A stretch of DNA of 9,248 nucleotides from Rhodobacterales bacterium UBA3089 (GTDB lineage: Bacteria; Pseudomonadota; Alphaproteobacteria; Rhodobacterales; Rhodobacteraceae). The notes beneath the pieces are model-generated. The model saw only the letters and a list, made by a program, of their open reading frames with translations. It ran no database searches and had not been told where the DNA came from. A program made the translations under genes and the position numbers. This document shows positions 1 to 6,119 of the stretch, in pieces. Location of the stretch: the NCBI GenBank assembly GCA_002367255.1, contig DFBD01000014.1:14822-24069 (forward strand), in the 5' to 3' direction. The first letter of the stretch is position 1. Every line of letters starts with the position of its first letter.

Positions 1-510
1 GGTATCATGCGCGATGATCCGGATTATATCGCTGCGTACGTAATGAACCATATTATGGGAACTGGTTTTACGTCGCGATTAAATCAGGAAATCCGTGAAA
101 AACGAGGGCTTACCTACGGTGTCTCCAGTTTCTTGGCACCATATGACCGCGCGGGGCTGTACATGGGGGCAATGTCCAGTTCAAACGAAAACATAGCCGA
201 GGCGATTGATCTGATCCGGCTTGAGTGGGCAAAGATGGCAGACAACGGCGTAACGAACGAAGAGCTGGAAGCGGCACAAAAATATTTGACCGGCTCGTAT
301 CCATTGCGGTTCGACAGCAATGGTGCGATCGCCTCAATTCTTGCCGGGTTACAGTTCGCGAACTTGCCTATTGATTACATAGCCACCCGTAACGACCTTG
401 TGAATGCAATCACAGTTGAGGATATAAACCGGGTCGCTTCGCGCCTTGTACAGCCGGACAAACTACACTTCGTAATAGTCGGTCAACCTGAAGGCATTGC
501 TGCCAGATAA
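1..510 (+). CDS. M16 family metallopeptidase, C-terminal part (5' end outside window)
   Basis: The frame is open from the first base and ends at TAA 508-510, so only the last 169 codons are present. The residues resemble the second (C-terminal) domain of M16 peptidases (insulinase/processing-peptidase/PqqL type). They include a DPDYIAAYVMNHIMG stretch, then a glycine-Phe-Thr-Ser-Arg-Leu segment, then EIREKRGLTYGVSS, the conserved R/Y-containing stretch of this domain. The zinc-binding HxxEH motif belongs to the N-terminal domain and would lie upstream, so it cannot be judged whether this copy is the catalytic or the inactive member of an M16 pair. M16 proteins of this type are often periplasmic or membrane-anchored in alphaproteobacteria, but no signal is visible here. 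The gene converges on the RES toxin gene with a 41-base gap. I see no good terminator there. Confidence 0.88.
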   Translation, partial: GIMRDDPDYIAAYVMNHIMGTGFTSRLNQEIREKRGLTYGVSSFLAPYDRAGLYMGAMSSSNENIAEAIDLIRLEWAKMADNGVTNEELEAAQKYLTGSYPLRFDSNGAIASILAGLQFANLPIDYIATRNDLVNAITVEDINRVASRLVQPDKLHFVIVGQPEGIAAR

Positions 511-551
511 TTTGCCTTGGAACCTCGATATAACGGATGGCAGCTTTGCCC

Positions 552-1250
552 TTAAAGCTCGATTTCGTAAACATTGTTGTCAGTAAGGTCTTTAATCAAG
601 TTTACCCGTTCGCCATTCCAGTGATAGGAAATATGCCGTCCCTGAATTGGTATGCTCATTGCATCAGGGTAAAGCGTAGCGATGCATTCGCCGTCGGCAT
701 ATCGAACGCTGGGATAAACAATTCCGTCCCCACCAGCCGCCTTTACTGCATGTGCAAATGCTTGAGATGCGGTGTAATCATCTTTGTCCAAAAAGGCATC
801 ATATCCTTCGCCGCGAATATCGATCAGCGGCGTATCGATTGCACCAACAAGTTCGCGCATGTCGGCAATCCAACCTTGGCCCTCGTTCGTTGCTGCGCAA
901 AATACACCCTTGTGATGGATGGTTTCGAAAAGTGCTGTCTCATACGAGTTCCCGGCATAATACGCCCCGAAAGTTCCATCGTGAAACCGCCCCGCCCATT
1001 CCGGGCTAACATGCGTAAAAGGAGCCATCACATATGACGCGCCTGCACCGCCTACACGGCGTTCTGGTGGGACGAGATCGATGTTGCCGATTGTTTCCGC
1101 TAACCGCGCACTGGTTTTGGTTTCGGCTGCATTCAAAAGGTTCCAGTCTTTCGGGTCGGCAATGTCCTCAAACAAATCTACTGGCGGATAACGGGAGTTA
1201 ATTAGACGATAGGTCTTACCCCACTGCACATGCGTTCTCGGAGCATTCAT
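552..1250 (-). CDS. RES-domain toxin of a RES/Xre toxin-antitoxin module
   Basis: A 232-residue RES-family protein. Characterised RES toxins (MbcT, P. putida Res) degrade NAD+ in the cytoplasm and arrest or kill cells when not bound by antitoxin. The R-E-S signature is visible: an early YRLINSR segment (Arg15), FGAYYAGNSYETALFET with Tyr98 and probable catalytic Glu109, and GGDGIVYPSVR with Ser181. The assignment of Glu109 rather than Glu104 is by spacing from Tyr98 and is inferred. I chose ATG at 1250 over the GTG at 1256, because a GGGGAG Shine-Dalgarno sits 5 bases before the ATG but would almost touch the GTG. The ATG overlaps the antitoxin stop by one base (TAATG), so translation is probably coupled. 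It is longer than minimal RES toxins, with extra residues between the E and S motifs. No frameshift or lost key residue is seen, so it appears intact. Confidence 0.9.
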   Translation of the reverse strand: MNAPRTHVQWGKTYRLINSRYPPVDLFEDIADPKDWNLLNAAETKTSARLAETIGNIDLVPPERRVGGAGASYVMAPFTHVSPEWAGRFHDGTFGAYYAGNSYETALFETIHHKGVFCAATNEGQGWIADMRELVGAIDTPLIDIRGEGYDAFLDKDDYTASQAFAHAVKAAGGDGIVYPSVRYADGECIATLYPDAMSIPIQGRHISYHWNGERVNLIKDLTDNNVYEIEL

Positions 1251-1265
1251 TACCACTCCCCACGC
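1245..1265 (-). promoter_or_regulatory. Ribosome binding site and TAATG coupling point for the toxin gene
   Basis: Read on the minus strand, GGGGAG is followed by five bases and then ATG (1250-1248). The antitoxin stop TAA (1252-1250) shares its last A with this ATG. This site decides the toxin start in favour of ATG over the GTG six bases upstream, and it implies translational coupling, which keeps antitoxin made first. Confidence 0.7.
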
Positions 1266-1663
1266 GCAGCATCCAGGTATCGGCGCACACGCATCAAGTC
1301 GGTCAGTTGCCCTCCGAGCATGACATCCAATGCAGACGCCCCTCCAAACGCAGCATTCGGACGCTTAATCCAGCCATAGCCGCGTTCAGGGTCTTTGAAT
1401 AAAAGGCGCAAAGCTTTGTGGATGCCCATGAGATTGGAGAGACGAGCAGATTGATCGACGGTTGCCCGACCCATTTCTCCAGCCTTCCAGCGACTATATG
1501 TGCGCGTAACGATGCCCCCCAGTAAGGTCGCAGCCTGATCATCTGTCAGCTGCCAGCGATCAAACAGGTTAATCACAGCGCGTTGCATCGCCTGCGCTTC
1601 CAGTGCGGTCACTTCCGGTCCATCTGGGGTAATAGGGTCGGTAACAAGTCTTAGTCTCTGCAT
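1250..1663 (-). CDS. Xre/MbcA/ParS-type antitoxin for the RES toxin
   Basis: A 137-residue antitoxin that should bind and block the RES toxin and repress its own promoter. Residues about 28-65 form a helix-turn-helix-like region, including the LTDDQAATLLGG and RTYSRWKAG parts. Residues about 83-137 match the MbcA/ParS/Xre toxin-binding domain (formerly DUF2384): ALRLLFKDPERGYGWIKRPN, then FGG.SALDVM, then VRRYLDAARGEW at the very C terminus. In solved complexes of this family the antitoxin C terminus reaches into the toxin's NAD pocket, which fits the intact Leu-Asp-Ala-Ala-Arg-Gly-Glu-Trp end. The ATG at 1663 has a strong GGAGGA site five or six bases upstream. The gene precedes the toxin, the usual order for this class, and its stop overlaps the toxin start. 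Confidence 0.92.
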   Translation of the reverse strand: MQRLRLVTDPITPDGPEVTALEAQAMQRAVINLFDRWQLTDDQAATLLGGIVTRTYSRWKAGEMGRATVDQSARLSNLMGIHKALRLLFKDPERGYGWIKRPNAAFGGASALDVMLGGQLTDLMRVRRYLDAARGEW

Positions 1664-1684
1664 ATCTTCCTCCGGTCACCTTTG

Positions 1685-1725
1685 TGACATTTGTCATAAT
1701 GTGGGCACATTTAGGACAAATGTAA
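1685..1725. promoter_or_regulatory. Three phased dyads: probable antitoxin operators
   Basis: Three short dyads lie over the promoter, each with arms around a two-base centre. The first is TGACA-TT-TGTCA (1685-1696), perfect. The second is AATGTG-GG-CACATT (1698-1711), perfect. The third has arms ACA and TGT around AA (1716-1723) and is weaker. Their centres fall at 1690.5, 1704.5 and 1719.5. In addition, ACATTTGTC (1687-1695) is the exact reverse complement of GACAAATGT (1715-1723), so the outer sites form a larger inverted repeat around the middle one. Xre-type antitoxins autoregulate through such sites. That this antitoxin binds here is inferred. Confidence 0.6.
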
Positions 1726-1726
1726 A
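1689..1726 (-). promoter_or_regulatory. Probable promoter of the antitoxin-toxin operon
   Basis: On the minus strand, TTTACA (1726-1721) and CATTAT (1701-1696) are separated by 19 bases, slightly longer than ideal for sigma70. Transcription would start near 1689 and give a leader of about 25 bases before the antitoxin Shine-Dalgarno and ATG. The dyads described separately cover both elements, as expected for an autorepressed toxin-antitoxin promoter. Assignment is by pattern only. Confidence 0.5.
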
Positions 1727-1947
1727 GAGCCGCATTGCACAACCGCTTCCTGAAACGACCTGAACCGTAACCACTACAACGCATCACACCCGCAATAAAT
1801 TGAAAATACCTGCGTGATCCTACAAGCGGGTCACATCAATAATGGGAGGTTTTCTATACGGTTGGCAAATTCGGCACGTAAATGAACCAAACCCAATCCG
1901 ACACCGTTCCGACAGGAAACGAGAAATGGATTTAGACTAAGGAAATA
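1727..1947. other. Gap between the toxin-antitoxin promoter and tRNA-Arg
   Basis: About 220 bases with no supported gene. A 32-codon open frame (1842-1940, +) lacks a ribosome site and resembles nothing I recognise. I see no terminator after the tRNA, no repeat of the tRNA 3' end and no integrase remnant. Confidence 0.5.
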
Positions 1948-2024
1948 TGGTGCACCCGGCACGATTCGAACGTGCGACCCCCTGATTCGTAGTCAGGTAC
2001 TCTATCCAGCTGAGCTACGGGTGC
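1948..2024 (-). tRNA. tRNA-Arg (anticodon ACG)
   Basis: A complete 77-nt tRNA read on the minus strand, with CCA encoded (1950-1948). The acceptor GCACCCG pairs with CGGGTGC, with discriminator A. The T arm is GCACG-TTCGAAT-CGTGC. The anticodon stem CCTGA/TCAGG encloses the loop CTACGAA, giving anticodon ACG (1990-1988). A34 should be deaminated to inosine to read CGU, CGC and CGA. Position 32 is C, the base thiolated by TtcA in this tRNA class; ttcA is also in this window. The gene lies 64 bases downstream of the histidine kinase stop on the same strand. Its 3' end faces the toxin-antitoxin module. Confidence 0.97.
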
Positions 2025-2026
2025 TT

Positions 2027-2062
2027 GAGGGGCGGTTTAGCGTTGCCCGCCCGCCTTTGCAA
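2027..2062 (-). promoter_or_regulatory. Probable promoter of tRNA-Arg, with GC-rich discriminator
   Basis: On the minus strand, TTGCAA (2062-2057) is followed by a 17-base spacer and TAAACC (2039-2034). The GC-rich GCCCC that follows ends just before the mature 5' end at 2024, a typical stable-RNA discriminator. A GC inverted repeat (GGGCGG 2030-2035 and CCGCCC 2047-2052, 11-base loop) overlaps the spacer. It has no T-run, so it is not a clear terminator for the kinase gene upstream. Confidence 0.45.
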
Positions 2063-2088
2063 GAGGCAAAACGCGCAATTTTCAGCAA

Positions 2089-3474
2089 TTATTTTTCGCG
2101 CTCCGGCAGAAATATTCGAAACGATGTGCCAGCCTCCGAGGTCTCGATCAATTCCAGAATTCCACCGTGCCCACGCACCAGTTCGGCAGCAATCGCCAAG
2201 CCCAAACCTGTGCCCCCTCGACGTGCCCCGCCCTGGAAGGGCTTGAATAAAAACTCGCGCGCTTTGTCAGGCAATCCGGGGCCGGTATCCCGCACAATAA
2301 TATCAACGCCACCGTCGCGAAGATCAGCCGAGATACTGACGACTCCCAGCTTCCCCGTCCCCTCGATCGCCTGTCGCGCATTGCGGACAAGGTTGGTTAA
2401 CACCCTGAACATCTGCTCGGGGTCTGCCGAAATCTGCACGTCATGGGTCACTGTCGAGATAAGCTGAACCTTCTGCGTTTCCCGCAGCGCATCGTTTTCA
2501 ATCACATCGTCGACAATCGTTTTCAGGTTCACCGCGTTAATCACGGGCTCCGGCTCATCTGCCTTGCCGAAGGTTAATGTCCGTTCACAAAGGTTAATGC
2601 CGCGTGAAAGCGAGTTCAGCAGCTTCGGCGCCATCTTCTGCACCTTGGGGTCATCGCTCATCTCTAGCCGATCCGCCAGAATTTGCGTGGTCGTCAGAAT
2701 GTTGCGCAGATCATGGCTAACCTTGGATACCGCGCCGCCCAGCGATGCCAAACGCTCCTTCTGTCGTAACGATGCAATCAACTGCAATTGCATGTCTTGC
2801 AACGCCGTCTCTGCCTCGCGCAACTCGGAAATCGAGGCGCCCGGTTTGATAACATTGTTCGCATCCTCGGGATTATTGCGAAACTGCATCATCGACGAGA
2901 TCACCTTGTTCATAGGCCGTGCGATCAGCGCCTGAAGCGATAAAAACAGCAATGCGCCAGTTATCAGCGAAATCACCAGCGACAAGATAAACACGTTACG
3001 ACCATATTCCAGCATCGCCGCTTTAACCGGCGCCTCGTTCATCACGATTTCAATCTGGATGCCCGCGTCCTTTACCGGTTGCCCGATGATACGGATCACG
3101 TTCCCCGGCTTCCCGAACGCACAAACAATAGAATCCCTGATCGGTCCAAAGAACCCCGGATCGCGCAGATCAAACGTCTCGCTAATCGGTTTTGATAGCG
3201 GCATAGCCAAAACCAGTTCTCGCACCGCGTCCCGCCGCAGAACGATGTTCAGAACCTCGGCATTTTTCAACAACTCGTCCGCCAGTTCAGGGGCGACCAT
3301 ATCGTCAGGTGTGGCCAGCAACGCCAAGGACGCCAGTTGCGCCAGCTCTAACCGATCCTGCAAATACCCCAACCGGAAGTTTGAAACCGAGGGCACAAAC
3401 AGCAGCACCTCCGCCACCATAACGAACAGGAAGCTAAGCAGCAGGAACCGACCTGACAAGGTTTTGAAAAACAT
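2089..3474 (-). CDS. Orphan membrane sensor histidine kinase
   Basis: A 461-residue transmembrane histidine kinase. It should autophosphorylate in response to an unknown periplasmic or membrane signal and pass phosphate to a response regulator that is not in this window. Domains in order: a membrane segment at about 8-30; an extracytoplasmic region at about 31-159; a second membrane segment at about 160-183; a linker/HAMP-like and coiled region at about 184-245 (LREAETALQDMQLQLIASLRQ); an H box at 250-262 with VSHDLRN and phospho-acceptor His254; an N box LVRNARQAI with Asn365; a G1 box DTGPGLP (396-402); an F-box-like LFKPFQGG; and a G2 box GGTGLGLA (420-427). All catalytic motifs look intact. 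The start keeps the first membrane helix; its Shine-Dalgarno is weak (GGGG). It follows the oxidoreductase gene by 81 bases and has its own likely promoter in that gap, so expression may be partly independent. Confidence 0.92.
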   Translation of the reverse strand: MFFKTLSGRFLLLSFLFVMVAEVLLFVPSVSNFRLGYLQDRLELAQLASLALLATPDDMVAPELADELLKNAEVLNIVLRRDAVRELVLAMPLSKPISETFDLRDPGFFGPIRDSIVCAFGKPGNVIRIIGQPVKDAGIQIEIVMNEAPVKAAMLEYGRNVFILSLVISLITGALLFLSLQALIARPMNKVISSMMQFRNNPEDANNVIKPGASISELREAETALQDMQLQLIASLRQKERLASLGGAVSKVSHDLRNILTTTQILADRLEMSDDPKVQKMAPKLLNSLSRGINLCERTLTFGKADEPEPVINAVNLKTIVDDVIENDALRETQKVQLISTVTHDVQISADPEQMFRVLTNLVRNARQAIEGTGKLGVVSISADLRDGGVDIIVRDTGPGLPDKAREFLFKPFQGGARRGGTGLGLAIAAELVRGHGGILELIETSEAGTSFRIFLPEREK

Positions 3475-3499
3475 CTACGCCCCGATTGTTTTATTGGTT

Positions 3500-3535
3500 G
3501 GCGCGGATTCTATGCATAAGTGCCCGCGCTCACAA
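3500..3535 (-). promoter_or_regulatory. Internal promoter for the histidine kinase gene, with dyad
   Basis: On the minus strand, TTGTGA (3535-3530), a 17-base spacer and TAGAAT (3512-3507) make a good sigma70-like promoter, about 26 bases of leader before the kinase ATG. Arms GCGCGG (3501-3506) and CCGCGC (3524-3529) flank the spacer and -10 element, with the perfect palindrome TATGCATA (3511-3518) near the centre. This could be a regulator site or a hairpin. It lacks a T-run, so a terminator for the oxidoreductase is less likely. Confidence 0.5.
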
Positions 3536-3555
3536 GTTTCTAGGCGACACCTGCC

Positions 3556-4968
3556 CTAAATAAACCGCTGCACAAGCCGCACAATCCGCTTCACGCGCGC
3601 ATTTTTAAACAAGCGTGGCGTGTAGTACTGCCCCGCCACCCGCTTGTTGATCTCGCCCAGCGTGGGGTACGGTGCCACCATCGCCGCCACCGCGCCGACC
3701 TTCAGGCCGTTCGCGATCACCAACGCCCATGTCTGGATCAACTCGCCAGCCTGCGCCCCCACAATCGAGGCCCCAATAGGTTTACCCTTCAGCACCATCA
3801 CCTTGATAAAACCTTTAGTATTCCGTTCAGCCCGCGCACGATCATTCTCGGCATACGCGAATCGCAGCACCTCGACCCTACCACCATGCGCCTCAAGTGC
3901 CTGTGCCTCGGTCATTCCAACTTGCGCGATCTCTGGGTCGGTAAAGGTAGCCCACGGGATGTGCTTTTCAGTGGCCTTGGCAGGCAGCCCAAACAACGCA
4001 GACCGTATAATAACCCCCGCATGATACCCCGCCACATGCGTGAATTGCAGTCCACCAGCCACATCGCCAATCGCATACACCCGCTTGTTGGTCGTCTTCA
4101 GCCCCGCATCCACCACAATACCGGACCGATGCGTTTCAATCCCCGCGATTTCCAGATCCAGCTTGTCGACATTCGGTTTCCGGCCCACCGCCATCAAGAT
4201 ATGCGAGCCATGATAAGCCCCCCCATCCTGCGTCTTAACCGTCACCCCGTCACCGCCAATAACCTTTGAGACCATCGCCCCCTCGACAATCTCGACACCC
4301 TCGGCACGGATATTCTCCAACGCAATCGCCGCCATTTCAGGATCATCGCGCCCCAAGGCCTTCATGCCCTCAAGCACCGTCACCCGAGACCCCAGCCGCA
4401 CATGTGCCTGCGCCATTTCCATGCCGATTGGCCCACCACCAATAATCAACAGGTGTTCAGGGCGCTCTCGCAACTCAAACAGGCTCTCGTTAGTCAGGTA
4501 ATCCACCCCGTCCAATCCGGGAATGGGTGGCACAAACGGCGAAGACCCGGTGGCGATCACAAACCGCCGCGCAGTGATAATAGTATCACCTGCCTGCACT
4601 TCGGTCGGTGAAATAAATCGCCCGTACTCGGAAATGACTTGAACGCCCAGCCCCTCGAACCGCTCAACAGAATCGTGTGGCTCAATGCCCTTGATGACGC
4701 CGGACACATGTTCCATCGCCGCACCGTAATCCACCACAGGCTCCACCGGAGTCACCCCGTAAGCCGCCCCGGCAGTCATTGCATGCGCATGCTTCCCCGC
4801 CGCAATCAGCGCTTTGGAAGGTACACAGCCATAGTTCAAACAATCGCCACCCATCTTGTGGCCTTCGAGCAGCACCACACTGGCCCCCATCTGCACAGCC
4901 CCCGCCGCAACGGACAATCCGCCAGAGCCAGCGCCGATCACACAAATGTCAGTTTTAATACGCTCCAT
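3556..4968 (-). CDS. FAD/NAD(P)-dependent class I disulfide oxidoreductase (dihydrolipoyl dehydrogenase/MerA-like)
   Basis: A 470-residue flavoprotein of the pyridine nucleotide-disulfide oxidoreductase family, expected to be a cytoplasmic homodimer moving electrons from NAD(P)H through FAD to a redox-active disulfide. Visible are the FAD-binding GAGSGG at 12-17, the redox pair Cys43/Cys48 in GGDCLNYGCVPSK, the NAD(P)-binding GGGPIGME at 177-184, the second FAD motif YAIGDVAGG at 298-306, and the C-terminal dimerisation domain from about 338. In dihydrolipoyl dehydrogenase the C-terminal catalytic motif is HxHPTxSE. Here it reads APYPTLGE, so Tyr434 replaces the catalytic His while Glu439 remains. 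No C-terminal Cys pair or N-terminal metal-binding domain is present, so a true mercuric reductase is unlikely and the substrate is unknown. The start follows an AGGGG site, 11 bases after the DedA-like gene stop, which indicates one operon. Confidence 0.92.
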   Translation of the reverse strand: MERIKTDICVIGAGSGGLSVAAGAVQMGASVVLLEGHKMGGDCLNYGCVPSKALIAAGKHAHAMTAGAAYGVTPVEPVVDYGAAMEHVSGVIKGIEPHDSVERFEGLGVQVISEYGRFISPTEVQAGDTIITARRFVIATGSSPFVPPIPGLDGVDYLTNESLFELRERPEHLLIIGGGPIGMEMAQAHVRLGSRVTVLEGMKALGRDDPEMAAIALENIRAEGVEIVEGAMVSKVIGGDGVTVKTQDGGAYHGSHILMAVGRKPNVDKLDLEIAGIETHRSGIVVDAGLKTTNKRVYAIGDVAGGLQFTHVAGYHAGVIIRSALFGLPAKATEKHIPWATFTDPEIAQVGMTEAQALEAHGGRVEVLRFAYAENDRARAERNTKGFIKVMVLKGKPIGASIVGAQAGELIQTWALVIANGLKVGAVAAMVAPYPTLGEINKRVAGQYYTPRLFKNARVKRIVRLVQRFI

Positions 4969-4979
4969 AATTCTGCCCC

Positions 4980-5696
4980 TTATTTCTTAAATGTCTTTAG
5001 GATGACCGGTAGCAACGACAGCGCACATAACGCTAAAATCGGACCAAGAATTTTCGGTTCGAATATAATGCCAAGGTCAGGGCCCTCGCCCCGCGCGAAC
5101 ACCTCGCCCAGACCTGTTCCGACCCATGTGTATACAAACCCGCCGGGGATGATTCCCACGAAGGTCGTCCATATAAATGTCCGCAATTTTGTCCCCACCA
5201 ATGCTGGCACCAGATTCGCGACAAAGAACGGAAATGCTGGAACAAGTCGCATTATAAGCAGAAAGCTTATCTCGTTTTCATTCAGGCCCGCTTTGATTTT
5301 GCCAACCATGCCGCCTGCATTATCCATCCTGCGCGAAAGATAGTCGCCCAGTCCGAACCGCGCCGCCTGAAATATTATAACCGCACCAATGGTTGCGCTT
5401 GTAATGTTGTATAACGCCCCGGGAAACAGACCAAACAGGAACCCGCCTGTTAGGGAAATGATCGCCGCACCCGGTAGCGAAAATGCCACAATCGCGACAT
5501 AGACCAGAATAAACCCTAGCGATGCCGTGATAAAATTCGCATCCCGCCACGCCAACAACGCCTCGCGGTTATCCCGAAGCGCTTCGAAACTAAGGTAATC
5601 TCGAAGCGTAAAGAATCCGATAACTGCGACCACGGCTATCCCGATCAAGGGCAACATCTTTTGCACCGACATCCCGTCTGTTTTACCTGTTGCCAT
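4980..5696 (-). CDS. TVP38/TMEM64 (VTT/DedA superfamily) membrane protein
   Basis: A 238-residue integral membrane protein of the SNARE-associated/VTT family. Relatives are linked to lipid scrambling or transport and membrane homeostasis; the exact substrate here is unknown. Predicted membrane segments lie near 15-30, 57-78, 83-112 (partly re-entrant), 143-165, 172-198 and 216-232. The core VTT features are the FSLPGAAIISLTGGFLFG block with a following small-residue helix, and the later LLIMRLVPAFPFFVANLVPAL and GIIPGGFVYTWVGTGLG blocks, which carry the family's Arg150 and Gly/Pro-rich loops. The ATG is preceded at five bases by a perfect AGGAGG. It is the first gene of the minus-strand block and diverges from rpmH. 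Association with an FAD oxidoreductase is common for this family in bacteria, which hints at redox-linked membrane work (inferred). Confidence 0.9.
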   Translation of the reverse strand: MATGKTDGMSVQKMLPLIGIAVVAVIGFFTLRDYLSFEALRDNREALLAWRDANFITASLGFILVYVAIVAFSLPGAAIISLTGGFLFGLFPGALYNITSATIGAVIIFQAARFGLGDYLSRRMDNAGGMVGKIKAGLNENEISFLLIMRLVPAFPFFVANLVPALVGTKLRTFIWTTFVGIIPGGFVYTWVGTGLGEVFARGEGPDLGIIFEPKILGPILALCALSLLPVILKTFKK

Positions 5697-5701
5697 GAAA
5701 G

Positions 5702-5707
5702 CCTCCT
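5702..5707 (-). promoter_or_regulatory. Strong ribosome binding site of the TVP38/TMEM64 gene
   Basis: AGGAGG on the minus strand, five bases before ATG 5696. It fixes the start. I could not find a convincing promoter for this operon in the 5708-5870 stretch of the divergent gap. Confidence 0.75.
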
Positions 5708-5876
5708 AGAATGAGTAATTGCGTTGCCACCTATTTGCAGCCTTGCGATCACTTCCGAAAGAGACCTCACGCTTCCTTGATGGAATTTCATCTAATGTTT
5801 CAGTATTGTGCTAATACCGCCGGTTTCGCCCTCGCAAATGTTTCTGGAATCAGGGCATTTTTCGGCTGAATCCGAA

Positions 5877-5912
5877 TTGACTTCCGATATCACTACGCCT
5901 AAACAGCCATTT
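5877..5912 (+). promoter_or_regulatory. Strong sigma70-like promoter of the rpmH-rnpA-yidD operon
   Basis: TTGACT (5877-5882), a 17-base spacer and TAAACA (5900-5905) form a near-consensus promoter. Transcription would begin near 5912 and leave a leader of roughly 50 bases before rpmH. A strong promoter suits a ribosomal protein gene. The rest of the 268-base divergent gap (5697-5964) shows no other clear element. Confidence 0.65.
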
Positions 5913-5964
5913 CAGAATTTCCGGTCAGGCGAATCCCTTTCGCCGCCCGAGCAGGAGTAAGAAA

Positions 5965-6099
5965 ATGAAACGTACATACCAGCCGAGCAATCTTGTTCGT
6001 AAACGCCGCCACGGTTTCCGTTCGCGCATGGCAACTAAAAACGGTCGCAAGATTGTTAACCGTCGTCGTGCCCAGGGCCGTAAAAGCCTGACTGCGTAA
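5965..6099 (+). CDS. rpmH: 50S ribosomal protein L34
   Basis: A 44-residue, Arg/Lys-rich protein that is the complete L34 of the large ribosomal subunit. It begins [19 protein letters not shown] and continues with the family's [20 protein letters not shown] stretch, ending SLTA. Length is exactly as expected for L34 (about 44-46). The ATG lies seven bases after an AGGAG site (5953-5957). It is the first gene after the strong promoter and precedes rnpA by 20 bases, the near-universal rpmH-rnpA order. Confidence 0.97.
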   Translation: MKRTYQPSNLVRKRRHGFRSRMATKNGRKIVNRRRAQGRKSLTA

Positions 6100-6119
6100 A
6101 CCGACCTAGGTTACAGTTT

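Noticed and set aside
542..559. Hairpin AGCTTT-N6-AAAGCT at the M16/toxin convergent junction
   Set aside because: The stem is only six AT-rich pairs, no T-run follows on either strand, and it overlaps the toxin's last codons, so I do not call a terminator.
537..1037. Long plus-strand open frame opposite the RES toxin
   Set aside because: It is antisense to a clear RES-domain gene, has no family motif and no ribosome site.
1842..1940. 32-codon open frame between the toxin-antitoxin module and tRNA-Arg
   Set aside because: There is no ribosome site and no resemblance to a known peptide or integrase end.
1874..1963. Possible attachment-site duplication: CGGCACG at 1874-1880 and in the tRNA at 1957-1963
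   Set aside because: Only seven bases match and the flanks diverge at once, so this is compatible with chance.
2021..2467. Plus-strand frame opposite the histidine kinase C terminus
   Set aside because: Its composition (Pro/Arg/Ser-rich) is that of a shadow of the kinase ATPase domain, and it starts in the tRNA leader.
3556..4968. Calling the flavoenzyme a mercuric reductase
   Set aside because: It lacks the N-terminal metal-binding domain and the C-terminal Cys pair; only the general family and the Tyr position are shared.
4639..5343. 234-residue plus-strand frame across the oxidoreductase/DedA junction
   Set aside because: It is antisense to two well-supported genes and has no recognisable domain.
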